From: Micromussa lordhowensis
Lineage: Eukaryota > Cnidaria > Anthozoa > Scleractinia > Lobophylliidae
Assembly: GCA_964020085.1 (NCBI GenBank)
Contig: OZ026601.1
Coordinates: forward strand, 268,501-332,500
Length of the DNA stretch: 64,000 bases
Direction of reading: 5' to 3'
The position numbers and the translations under genes were made by a program. Under the pieces are notes generated by a model. It was not told the origin of the DNA, did not search any database, and saw only the letters and a program-made list of their open reading frames with translations. Position 1 is the first letter of the stretch. The number at the start of each line of letters is the position of its first letter. Shown in pieces: positions 20,175 through 31,900 of this stretch.

Positions 20175-22565
20175 TTAATTATTTTGGCATTTGCTATGTA
20201 TCATTATGAAGTCTTTCTGGTTTGCTTTGACTTTGGTCGTTTTTGACTTCCGTTTTCTTCCTTGACGAAACTTTGATTTCCGCTCTTGTAGTTTTTTTTC
20301 TCTCTTTTCTCCTTTGCCTCCCCCTCCACAGGTTATTTCCACATTTATCTTTCTTCCTGCCATTACACTGTGGTGTAGATTTAGGGCTTTCTGTAAGGTT
20401 ACAAGAAATCTGTATTAGTTTGACATGCTACAATATTTAGATCATGACACATAACATTCTGAAAGCAGCATTTGACAATAATAATTATCTTAAGGCCGAT
20501 TTACACGGTACGACTTTGTCGCATACGACAAGTTTACGAAAGGCCTACGACATGAATTGTTTCGTGTAAATCAAACCTACATCTCGCTTACGACTGTTGT
20601 GTGCGTCAAAAAAAATAGTCGTAGGAGTTTAAAACATGTTTTAAAACGCTGCGACAATCGTAGCCGACCTATATAGAGCATACTTATTTTGTGACAAATT
20701 TCTACTCAGTAGGGGACGAAAGAGAAGTTTTCTTCCGTCAAAATGGCGGACGAAGTTGTTGTTGACTGGTTCACATGAAGTCGTTTCTCAAAAAGTACGG
20801 AACGGATTAAAGCGAAAAACATCTCGTTAGAAAGATTTTTCAAAGCGCAGGACAGCTAAATTATTTCATTACGTTTGTTAGAACTTTTTCGCTCCGTAAA
20901 TCCCGGTGAAAACTTTTGCATATTTAATTTTGTAAGTGAAAATGTCGTACCCGTGTAAATGGTCCCAAGTCATGTCGTAGGCCTGTCGTAAGCTTGTCGC
21001 ATGCGTCAAAGTCGTACCGTGTAAATCGGCCCTTACACCGTAATTATCCAAGATTTGAAAGATGACCTTTTGGTCCCTGATAGCCTATGCCTGACAATAA
21101 TGATGACAACTAAATTGATAATTACACATAGATAAACAATTAAAGGACAAAAGAACTTGATAATTATCAAGAAATTATGTTATATAGTATGTAAACTTCT
21201 AAAGCAAAGGAGGGGCCACCTGAAGATCACAAGGCAGCAGAAATTAGAGAAGTGAATGAAGCAAATGAGAAAGAACTTCTACTAACCCAGTAACTGGCTT
21301 TGTCGTCAAACTCGAGAAATCCACAGCCTTTGGATTCTCCTGTTTTCTTGGTCATCAGCCGGAATTCTTTGATGTTTTCTAGTGATCATTATGCAAACAC
21401 AGAATAAGCAAATCTGGAGAATCTTATCATATCAAGATATCTATATAGTTATAATTATTTCCATTGTTTGCATGGCAAATAGGATTTTTTTGTACATGTA
21501 TTGTCTGTTTTCTGTTTTAAATTTATCACTGTCGATTTGCTGTTTTGTTGGCATTAGCTGCTTGAAAATCCAGTTATAATAACATGTTTGCTAAATTGCT
21601 CTTAAAATAATTTATTCAGGAACAATAAACATTTGTAAAGAGTAGAGCAAAAACAACATCAATAAAAAATGAAACCAAAAAAAGTTAATATATTATTTAA
21701 GTGCTCACTTGGTCTTATTGCAAGTTAAGTTTATATTACTTTTACCAGCAATTATTAACATGGATTCTCATAACTAATGCTTATTTTATCAGCAAAAATA
21801 CCTGTGCATCTAAAATGGTCTTTAACTTGTTCCTCATTGACCGAAAATGGAAGGTTTCCTAATCAAATTAAAGAAATATGACATTAAATGTACTTAATTT
21901 TTACACATCAACCAAACTAATGAAAAGGGGAATATAGCAGATTCCTTGAACATTATGTCACATTTACAAACATGTGTACAATAACACACCTGAAAGTCAC
22001 ACAACTTAAAAAGCCCCGAGGCTGTTCAACCCTCTTGAAATTTAACTTATTAGATAATGGTGGTTACGTGCAATAGACTTACCAACAAAGAGTATATATC
22101 TGCTCTTCTTTTCATCATCATTTTCAAGTTTATCGGTACTTTCTTGTTTTACAGAAATCTTTTTCTCTGGGAGCTTCTTTAATGGCTTTTCTGCGAGGAA
22201 TATCAACAATAAAAAAGAACAAAAACAATATAAATCACACGAAGACCATGATATCATTGGTCTGCCAGATAGTTGCAAACAAATTCATCTTTCAGGCCAA
22301 ATAATCCATCTTGTCAAGCTATAAATATCAACCCCAAGAATGGCCACTGTAAAGTCTGAGGTGAAAGGCACCTTGTGAAAAGATAAATTTTAGACTGGAG
22401 AGGAAACATATTGGTCAACCTATACAAATATTATCCAAAACTGATGAAAAATACACAAAAAAGATCCAGAACTTAGGAAAACTTCATAGTGTTTTTAATA
22501 ATAAATTAATATTACCAGATTTCTTTACAACTTTCTCTGCGTTGGGTGCATGTTTCTTCCACCAG
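20175..22565 (-). CDS. Nop6-like nucleolar RRM protein (5' end not found)
   Basis: Exons on the minus strand: 22565-22516, 22190-22083, 21858-21802, 21378-21287 and 20390-20175, with GT-AG junctions and phases that agree. They encode a Lys-rich leader (WWKKHAPNAEKVVKK, PLKKLPEKK), one RRM whose RNP2 is YILFVGNLPFS and RNP1 is GESKGCGFLEF, then GRKINVEITCGGGGKGEKRE and a basic tail. The GRKINVE(L/I)T-GGGG block directly after the RRM is the signature I know from yeast Nop6, a 40S ribosome-biogenesis factor, so a nucleolar rRNA-processing role is likely (inference). The initiator exon, ending in phase 2 upstream of 22565, was not located. The MITE at 20491-21035 occupies the last intron. Confidence 0.7.
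20491..21035. mobile_element. 545-bp MITE with TAAGGCCGATTTACACGG ends
   Basis: The termini read TAAGGCCGATTTACACGGTA and the inverse of TAAGGGCCGATTTACACGGT, with arms of about 65 bp carrying CGACAAG and GGCCTACGACATGA. A CATTTTGACGG-type segment lies inside. Non-coding. Confidence 0.8.
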
Positions 22566-23030
22566 CTATAAGCAAAGACAAGGTCAGATACTTACATGTA
22601 ATAAAAACCACGAAATGTAAACAAAGCAATAAAAGTTCTATTATAAAATTCTGCCCTCTCTTATTACATCCAATTCCACATCACCTTTATAAACTTTACA
22701 AAGATAAATGTTTTACTCAATCAACAGTTACATATATGGCAGGTTTCATGTCAAAAGCCGAAAGCTTTGAAACTGTACACCAAGTAGGCCAAAATCCTAC
22801 GCTGCTGGTAGCATACCGTCCGCCCGTATGCCAATAATTGCTCTGGGCCCCAGCCCCCAGGTCTTTTGGCGCGATGCCGCCGCGAAAGAGAGGTGTTATA
22901 AAGTTAAGAATAGCGTGACAAAGCGTGACAAACAATTTTAGACTAAGCGTTGATTACGTAATTACAGCCTGAAATATGATCTATGTGAAAGCCTTTATTG
23001 TCAAAGTATCCGTGCAAATATTCCTACTAC

Positions 23031-23410
23031 GTGTCGCGTGGAATCTAAAAAACTAGTTCGTGCTTTCCGTTTCTAAACACGTAGGAACACTAGTTCCTTC
23101 CAGCAACAAAGTAGGCATAGGATTCTGCCCTATAGCTTGTAGTTCCGCAGGATTTACGTATAAAGTGTTTACCTACATGTGTTAAGTTTATGTCAAAGGA
23201 AACTCTTATTACCCTCTGTATTTTGTATCACGTATGATTTAGCTACCATTATGTATATAAGAACCTTGATTCTAGCAATAAAGGATTCAGTTGATTGTAC
23301 AGCAGTAGAGTGTCCTTCACTCCGTGTGTGAGCTCGCGGTAAACCCAGCGTTCGCCCAAGCAGCAAAAACAGTTCGACGCTAATCGACCCTCAGCCGTAA
23401 TTCTACTACA
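23031..23410 (+). mobile_element. Possible solo LTR
   Basis: Begins TGTCGCGTGG and ends TACTACA. Inside are TATATAAGAACC (TATA-like, 23255) and AATAAAGGATTC (poly(A)-signal-like, 23278) about 20 bp apart, followed by a segment rich in CG. That order is typical of a retrotransposon LTR. No clear target-site duplication and no second copy in the window, so this stays tentative. Confidence 0.3.
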
Positions 23411-24952
23411 GAGGCGTTTAAGAGAAATCCAATGCAACCAATGCAATTTTTTTTCTGTAGGGGGGATTCGAGTTTGTGGGACTGTTGTGATCACCGGTCA
23501 GTACATTGTTCTGAGAACTATAGGTCCCGACAACTATACAGTTGGGACAGCAAGTTCTAGTGTTTCTTCCAATCAAGAGCTAGCATGAACCGCGAGTGTT
23601 CACTGAAAATCAGCGAAAAGCAATACAGTGGAACCTTGATTTCACGAAAAAGATCGTAAATTTATGTTATTTACTGGCCACAGCCGCCACAGGTCAAGTA
23701 ACCTTTCGTGGTTATGCCAGGTTAGTGAGGTTATGCCAGTTGGGCGAAATATTGCCTTCATCACTGGCTTCAGTATGCCGACGTCTCGTTGATCGCACGC
23801 CGGTTCACCGCAAAATATTAAAACCCACGCTGAAGATCTTTGGCGTAACCTAAACTAAATTCACTCTGGGATGTAGGCACTGGTCAATATTTTGTGGAAG
23901 TTCTCTACCTTGTCGTTTCCAAAACAAAATGCTTCACAGATGTATAGTCACTACTGCACATGTCTCTTAACACTAAAGCTTAGCTACAGTCACGTTCTGG
24001 CCCTCTCTGTTTCACAATGCTATGTTCTCAGGAGAGGAGCATTGTGTTGTGTGACAGGGATTGGGTCAGAACTGAGCTAGGAGGGCTAGTGTGCTAGGTA
24101 TTTGAGTTTTCTGTCTCACAAATCTTTATGGCATAGTTGGATCTGCTCACAAGCTAACTTGCGATGATCAGAATCCCTGCTCTTGTTCCCTTAAGGACCC
24201 TCATAGCTCAAGTGGTACATATAGTCTCTTCTTTAAAGATTATTTTTATATTTCAAGGTTACTAACTCATCGTAAATGACATGTTGGCTTCAGAGTTTAT
24301 TTTTAATTTTAGTCGGTGTGATGTTTTACGATTTTACCGACATATACCATCTAAATGTAGTTAAAGGTTGAACCCAGGAGTATCATTAACCAATGAAATA
24401 TAATAACAATATAATACAGTTCTTAAAAACGCATTATACGTAAGTCTCAATGCTTTTACATAAATGTGATCGTTGACGTGACGGTACGTAGCTAGTCCTG
24501 CAGAAAAATTCAAGACAGTTGTCGGTGACTGATCTGTTTTGACACCTTAAGCATAAGTTATCCTCAGAGTCAAGTGAAAAGTTGTTTGTCACTTGATGAT
24601 GTAAGGCAACTTTTAGTATGACTTTGAAGATAACTTGTAGCTTAACAAGAGTACTTCCACGAAGTCGCTCATAAACCCTAATTAAACTTCACCGTAGAAC
24701 ATCTACCTACTCAAGTCGTTTTCTCTTTCTTGATGTTGCAACTTGTTTGTCTTCCATCTGAAGGTTGCGGTACAATTTTAACACGAATAACTCTTCTACG
24801 AAGTCACAAGCTTATAGGAAAGACAATAGATCAAGAGAAATAGAGTCCGCCATGTTGGAAGGGAAGAGTCTGGTGCTGAATACATAATACCCCAGCAGTC
24901 TTCGCGGGAAAAAGTGTTATGGGGTTTTTGAAAGCTTTGGCAAAAAGATAGT
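23411..24952. other. Intergenic and HAP40 5' flank
   Basis: No gene recognised. The final ~150 bp before 24953 presumably contain the HAP40 promoter and 5' UTR. Confidence 0.4.
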
Positions 24953-27336
24953 ATGGATCGTGAATTTGATGTTTTAGGACAATACCGTGCTATTTCTTCA
25001 AAGCTTAAGAGGCGTTTCCTCAAAAAACCCAACGTTTCTGAAGCGAGCGATCAGTTTGGTTCTCTGGCCAAAGAATTGAAAAGACAGGACTGTCCACAGT
25101 ACGCCGGCTTCTGCAGTCTAGCGAAAGCAAGATGCGAAAATACGCTTTCTAACGCGACTGGAGAAGTCGAAGCACTTACCGAAGCAGCAAGATTGTTTTT
25201 GGAAGCGGAGAGAAATTGCGTGGAACTGAGGTGTCCTGCGTTTGAGGAACACTTGACCGAGGCAATACACCTTTTCAACCAGGCTATCAAGACACACTGT
25301 GCTCAGGGGAACTCTGCACTAGGGGCTTGTTTGTGTCTGGAAATAGGGGACGCCTTGAGACACATGAACCGGCCCCACGAAGCCATGGTCCATTACCAGC
25401 ATGCGGCAGAGTTACAGCATCAGAATCCCATAGATGCCCTGCAGTCCATGACTTTAGTAGCATCATGTAAAATTGAGACAGGTAAGTTACTGCACAATAT
25501 TTAATTATACTCTCATTATACTCTTGTGGGGGCCCAGCACCACAGGCTCTATTGTTCACTTAACTCTGGATCAAGTGTACCAGGCTGCCTGGCTGGCTGT
25601 GGTAACTTGTGCAAGACACTATGGCAGTCTCATAGTGCCCCATCCTCTCCACCCTCCCACCCAGGTTGTGACCCATACAAGTCAGATTCAACCATTGAAG
25701 TTTTCTGAGGGAGGGGCTCTAAACCAAATGAAATACTGTACACATTTACCGTAAATCACATTAAAGGCAAATAAATGATGAAATCCTTGAATTAGCGTCT
25801 ACGTCGCTTATTTCAAATTTAGGAGAAGACAGGAGGCACTTATTTGAGGGGGCACTTAATCAAGGGGTCGCTTATTTAATTTTTCCCAAATCTTGGCCTG
25901 ACATGTTTTTTTTAACACATTATCTGCACGTAAACAACAACATAAGCTGTTTACCAACATAAAAAGCTGATCCTAAAGTTTAAACCGCGGCACCAAGAAT
26001 TTGAAGGATGCAACTTAGAAGAAAAGAAACATGTTTCCTGTATTGTAAAGATGTAAATTACTTATGACTGCATAAATGGCTGGATGAGAGTGATTAAACA
26101 CTGCAAAAACTATACATTCTTTGTCTCAGGGGAATGGGCACTTATTTGAGGGGGGTGCTTATTTTAAATTTTGGCTGATAGAAGGGTCGCTTATTCAAAG
26201 GGAGTGCTTCTTCGAGGAAGGGAAGTAATTAGAGAATTAACATTAAGTTGGTGTAGCATTTCCTCCTTATTTTCCTCCCAGTGGGGGGAGGGGGGGGGGG
26301 GGGTTACTTTCGTAAATTTCGGATAGGTGTGTGCCACGAAGGGTCTTAAACCCTGACCCAACTTAAGGATGGACACGAAAAATGACACCCTATTTAAAGC
26401 CCAAACCCAAAAAATGAACGGGTCGACTTTATTTCTGTAACATTGGAAGTTAACCAAAGGTTCAGTTCTAACAGATCTTTTTTTCCCTGTTTACCAGTAG
26501 CTGGGCATTTACACACTGTAATTTTAGCTGATACAATTTAGGTACCCTATCTAAGGATCACACCAAGAGCACAATGGAGGCAAAAAGTGATACCCTATTA
26601 ATTTTGAGGATTGAGAACCTCAAAAACCCTACCCTATCCTGCAGCACATACCTATATAGCCCATATATGGGAGAACCCCGTTACCCAGTGGGATTTTGTT
26701 ACTCCTCATCTCCCTTAATATGCAGGCAGGAAAGGAGGCTAATGTACACATGTATGTGGACAGAAGGGGGGAGAAAAGAGTACCCTTGTATCCTTAGTTT
26801 ATTCAAAAGTAACAACTGTGCTTTGAAATCATGAAAGGACTTCTACTTATAGCCAACTGTTTAGTGCATACACTTGTTGTTCAATTCTAGAACTCACAAA
26901 TATTTGTAAATTTACTTCAGGTGATTTTGATGGTGCCTTGTCTGTGCTCACTGAGATGGCCTATTTTGCTGAAGAGCGAGGAGCCACGGGCCAGCAACAA
27001 GGCAAACTGCTAGGCCCTTATCAAGAGATCTTAGCACGCTGTGAAATTGGGCGTGTCCTTCTATTGATGTTGCTCCAACCAACACCACAACGTATTCGTC
27101 CTCAGCATGCTCAGATATTGGAGAAGTATTCAGAGGAAAGTGACCTTGCTGGGTACCCAGTGGATTACATGAACAAAGATCTGTTTCTGTTGCTTCAATC
27201 AGTAGTGATGGTGTGTCAGTCACATGATGTAGATGCCCTGAAGGAACTTGAAAAGGAACTCTGGACATATCTTGAACCTGAACAACAGCATCTGCTTCAT
27301 CTTATCACTTTAAAAATGTCAAATAAAGGAGAATGA
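24953..27336 (+). CDS. F8A1: 40-kDa huntingtin-associated protein (HAP40 / factor VIII intron 22 protein)
   Basis: Exons 24953-25481 and 26921-27336 join in phase 1 to give 314 aa. Landmarks shared with human F8A: YRAISSKLKRRFLKKPNV near the start, LTEAARLFL, the TPR-like helical repeats (CLEIGDALRHMNRPHEAMVH), RCEIGRVLLLMLLQP, HAQILEKYS, LFLLLQS and the C-terminal EQQHLLHLI. The human protein is 371 aa; the difference is mostly the Pro-rich loop between the two helical domains, which is absent here. HAP40 binds and stabilises huntingtin and links it to Rab5 on early endosomes. A poly(A) signal AATAAA lies at about 27364. The single intron is 1.4 kb and holds the GCGCTTATTT-type repeat at 25791. 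Confidence 0.92.
25791..26215. repeat. Repeat of the CTTGAATTAGCG / GCTTATTT family, copy 1
   Basis: Recurring phrases GCACTTATTTGAGGGGG, GGTCGCTTATT and CTTGAATTAGCG mark a family present again in the opposite orientation at 59447-59803. A G-rich run (26282-26304) lies just beyond. Confidence 0.65.
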
Positions 27337-28070
27337 TAGAAATTTTAAGGGATTTTAATTTCCAATAAAACCCATCATAAAGGTCGTATCCAGGTTAGTT
27401 TGTAGCACTTTGTTTATATGCAAAATTAGTTCTGACAAAGCTTGGAATGGAGAGGAGTCTGCTCCTTGTTCCTCTTGCTGCTTGGTTTGTCTCCAAGTTC
27501 CAGTCTGAGAGCTGTCAGTCATGCAGTAGGCTTCAAGACAAAAGTGCGCTAGCACCCTTTTTTAACACTATATACAGGTGGCGACACCTCTGTGGTCTTG
27601 GTCCTAAATGTAGGCATTTCCCTCAAATTAACCCACTTATTTCACACGTGTGGGCACCTTGTGTGCTGTGGATCTTGTACCCTCTCTTCTATTAACGTTT
27701 GACCATGTGTGATATGGCTCAATTACAGATTACTGTAATAATAATTTATTAATTTACAGCAGGATATGCTTTGCTTGAACTCTCAAACTCTAGTTGCACA
27801 AATATAATTTCTCTGATTGGACAATCAAAATAAATTGCTTTTATTTCATTTATTGTTTCAAGGAATGCTATCAAGAATTCTGAAGGAAACTAATGAGCTG
27901 CCTATGGCTGTAAATGGGTCCCCTTGTAAGAAACATAAACATACAGGTTTCCCATAGCCTACGTGCAGATGTCTACTATTTACTTTGTTTTATACAGAAT
28001 AGTCCATGAGAAACAAAATAAATATCAGACCTCTGGACACACCCTTTTCAAACATGTATATGTGGGATCT

Positions 28071-28353
28071 TTAACCCATTTACGCCTGTGCCAGCCATAA
28101 CTGGCTGTGACGAGCATTGGCCTTTGTGCCACTTCTAACATCAACAGCTTTGACCAAATTGGCATCATCTATACTCAAAATCTGAGGGAGCAAAAATGTT
28201 GTAAAATGCGATGCTGATGGAAAGAAAGGCATGCTGTCATGTTGCAAATGCCTTTTTTGGTACATTGGAGCTAATTTGGCTCATATCCAGGCTGAAAATC
28301 TCCAAAATGTCCAATGTGTTATTGGCAAAAAGCTCTGGGAGTCAATGGGTTAA
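28071..28353. mobile_element. 283-bp MITE with TTAACCCATT ends
   Basis: Opposed TTAACCCATTTACGCC and TTAACCCATTGACTCCC ends; arms contain AGCCATAA/AGCCAAATT motifs. Non-coding, between HAP40 and p23. Confidence 0.75.
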
Positions 28354-28996
28354 GCCCACCTGTAGTAGGAATTAGTACGTAGGTAGGCAACCAATAGCTC
28401 TGCTTAATAAAGGACTTGAGCAAGTGAGTTTTGATGGTTATTTATAATTTTGTACATTACAAAACAACAGTCTGAGATTCTCATAAGTTATGTCTCAAAG
28501 AAAAATAAATTCTTTGTCAGATTTTGTCATATGTAACCAATAAAAAGTTTATGATGTCAACTGTTTGTAAGAAACATTGGGGAGAACAAAGACAGAGAAA
28601 TGAAGTCTTATTTAATTCAAAAACATGGTGGGGGTAAAAATATATATACCCTAGTCAACGGATTTACCACCAAATTCTTCTAACTAACATTAGAAACAGA
28701 GCCAAAAGTAAAGAGAATTGGCTATTTTTGAGCTTGGGGCTGAGGAGTACAAAATACAACTAAGTGACAAGTTCTTTTACCAAAAGTCGCTTATCAATAA
28801 CAAGTGACAAGTTTATTTTAGACTGACAAATAACACAGATTGTAACTTTTTAACACCAGGGAAAAGCAAATGACACTTTCTCAGCTGGGCAGCAATCACT
28901 GCAGAAGTGCAACATGCCACCACAAGACATTCAAGTTTGACACCGAGCTGCTTTGCCAGGCACTAATGAATTCTCTATACAATCAGCTAAAGATTC

Positions 28997-31900
28997 TCAA
29001 CTCTCCAGGTCTGGTAGCTCTGTAAAAGGATCAGGATTAATAATATCATAATATCATTTATTTGGACTATTGTCAATGTACTATGTAAGACACCATTAAT
29101 AAAGTATGTATGCATGTATGTATGTATGTATGTCAACACAAGGCCAATTAAGATATTCAAAAAATAATTTCCGAGTCACTCCCACAGAAGTGGAACCTAC
29201 ATGTATGGCCTTTGAGAGGTCAGTTTAAAACTTGAACCACCGAACTATGGAACCCCTGTGGTGAGATATAACTTTCCACTTTATTTCATAAATCTCTTAG
29301 AAACCATTGTGCTGCACAGTACACATCAGTGTAAAGAAAGTTGCACTGGTACTTATGGCATGAGAGACAACCTTTCATACATGTAAGTTTTTGAGAAAAA
29401 CTTGCATTCACGAGGCATCCTTCTAAGAGGGCTATCTTACCCGGCTAGCCCACTTGAAGGTGAGGAGACCACTTTAGATCAACTGCCTCTGACGACTACG
29501 CCCAATTAGTAACAGTCCAACAGAATAGCCCTAGACACTGAAAAGTGTAACAATAGCAAAATAATAGCAACACGTACTCAAAAGTGTCCAGGGCTGGTTA
29601 ACTGGTTAATGATGTTATGCAAAAGTGACTATCACAAATTCAAGTAGAGTATAGATACTTGCCTTCGTCGTCACTATCATCTGACTCTTCGCCTTGTAAG
29701 TCTCCTGGATCAAAGCCCTGCAAAACAGTCAGTCAACATACATAAATTAGGGGTGGCAAATGGTGAATAGGACACGTTGGGAGATGGTGAGACTGAGATA
29801 TTTTCTGCGAACCCGAAACTTTCTTATCCTTGCAAAAGAAATCAAGACTAGACAAGAAATCAAGGTGAGATTAATTAGCAACACACTCGGATGTCAGGCC
29901 AATATTCTTGCAGAACAGCCATCATACTTGGTTAATAAGATATACATTGGTACATTGGATCAAATAAACAAATGAGCATCTTTACCTGCCCACCAGCCCC
30001 ACCCATCTGACTCATCATCTGTAGAAACAATCATTAAAATCTATCCTCAGCAAAGAAATTAACTTCAATGTTACAGTAGTAAAAGTTCAGCATGGAACAT
30101 AGAATTACTGTGACAATAACATTGTTAGGTACACAGCAACTACTAGTCATCTTCAGGTTTACTCACAGCTTCAAAATTATCCTCCATTCCTGGGTCTTCA
30201 CCCTCCGAGTCATCTTCATCTTTCCACTTATCAAAATCGGTATGAAGGTAGATAGGCTACAAGACCAACAAATGACAATAACTACATGTAAAATTACCAT
30301 CAAAATGATATGTATATGCTGTCATGAATAGTTTAATGTAAATGATTACATTTGTATTAGGCAGACTGACTTTCATTGAACCTAAAGTCTCAAAATGTTA
30401 AGGAAATGTTGGCACAATTAGGCTTTGCAATTCAAATCAATGACATGGTAATTTCTATGGGAACTATAGTCAACCTTACCTTCTTTCCTTCTTTATGCAG
30501 TCTTGGCCAATATGGTCCTTCTTCTTTCTTGACAATATTGAATGTTATTTGCCTTGCAGTTACTCTCTGTTTAGATTTCTGCCAAGAAGATTTTACACGT
30601 ACAGGTAAATAGCTACAGAATGAGTTGAAAGTGTAATGTGCTGTTCACGAAAATATCCTGAAATTCTAGTTCATCTTTGATAAACTAGAATCGTCACACT
30701 TCCCATTAAAAAAATGGTATTTGAGATCTCCAACACCCTGAAATTTCTATTTCCTCATATTTCTTAGAACTGTACAATTCTTTCAGCTCGTGCACTTCTC
30801 CAAAAGTGAAAGTGAAAGCTATGAAAACAAGACTGTAGACAATAGCAGGGCGGCAACAGTCAGTCTTCGGACATTGGCCAACCAAAATTTGCTCGTGTCC
30901 AACAAAATCCCAACTGTGGTCGGACACAATGTGTGGACAATTTTATCGTAAATCATTTTACAGTGAGGATGAATAAAAATCTACCTCAAGTAAACCTAAA
31001 CTTATATCTGACCACAATTTGTTTTGTCCGTTTACCAACAAATTAGAAGGACTTTATAATTTGAAATTTTGCAGGCATCATTTTCATGGTCAATAATTCA
31101 TCAGTCATTGTTCTAGAGGTAATTTGCAGTCTGTTTCTCCCTTGAAATCAGACAGGGAGAGGCAGGGAGTATGGGGAAAGACGAGACAAGGCAACATGAG
31201 GGTGTGGCACTAATATGTCTAACAGCAATCTCTTCTCATTTATATTGCCTTTATGCATTCACTTTTGCGGAGATCAACTTTGTTGCACTCCTCAAGAGAA
31301 AAGACTGATTACAAGCAGTGTACAAATTAGATCTGAATCAGTGAGCATGCACAAATTACTATGGAAGCCGATAAGGGACAATACCGAAATATTTACAAAA
31401 TCTGAAAAAAATATTTTTAAATCCTAAAAAATATTTTTAAATCCAGAAAAATATTTTAAAATCCGAAAAAATATTTTTAAATCCGAAAAAAATATTTGAA
31501 ATCGTAATCTTTTGTGGAAATCATCGTTGAAGAAAAACTATTGGAAATCTTAATAAAGTTATTGGATCCACAAATATTATTTTGCAAATCCTAGAATTGT
31601 CGATAAATCCAGAAAAATATTTTGTAAATCCGAAAAAATATTTTGTCACGTGTTACTTGCACCAACAGTCTGCTATCGTCAGCGATTTTCCTGCCATTTG
31701 CCGTGTCAAAAATGGCGGCGGAGTTTTGTGTCTCGTGTGGATCCAAAGTGAACCATGGAGACAGAATTTTGTTTCAAATGTGGTTCCAAAATTGCAGAGA
31801 TATCACATCCAAGTGCAAGAGCAAGTACACCCGAAAATCAACGTGCTTCGTCCACTTCATCTACGAAGTCATTATCGCAATACTTGGCCTCCAAAGCGGA

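Noticed and set aside
22717..22935. First exon of the Nop6-like gene
   Set aside because: An ATG-initiated minus-strand frame exists here but has no basic, RRM-leader-like content and no donor giving the required phase 2.
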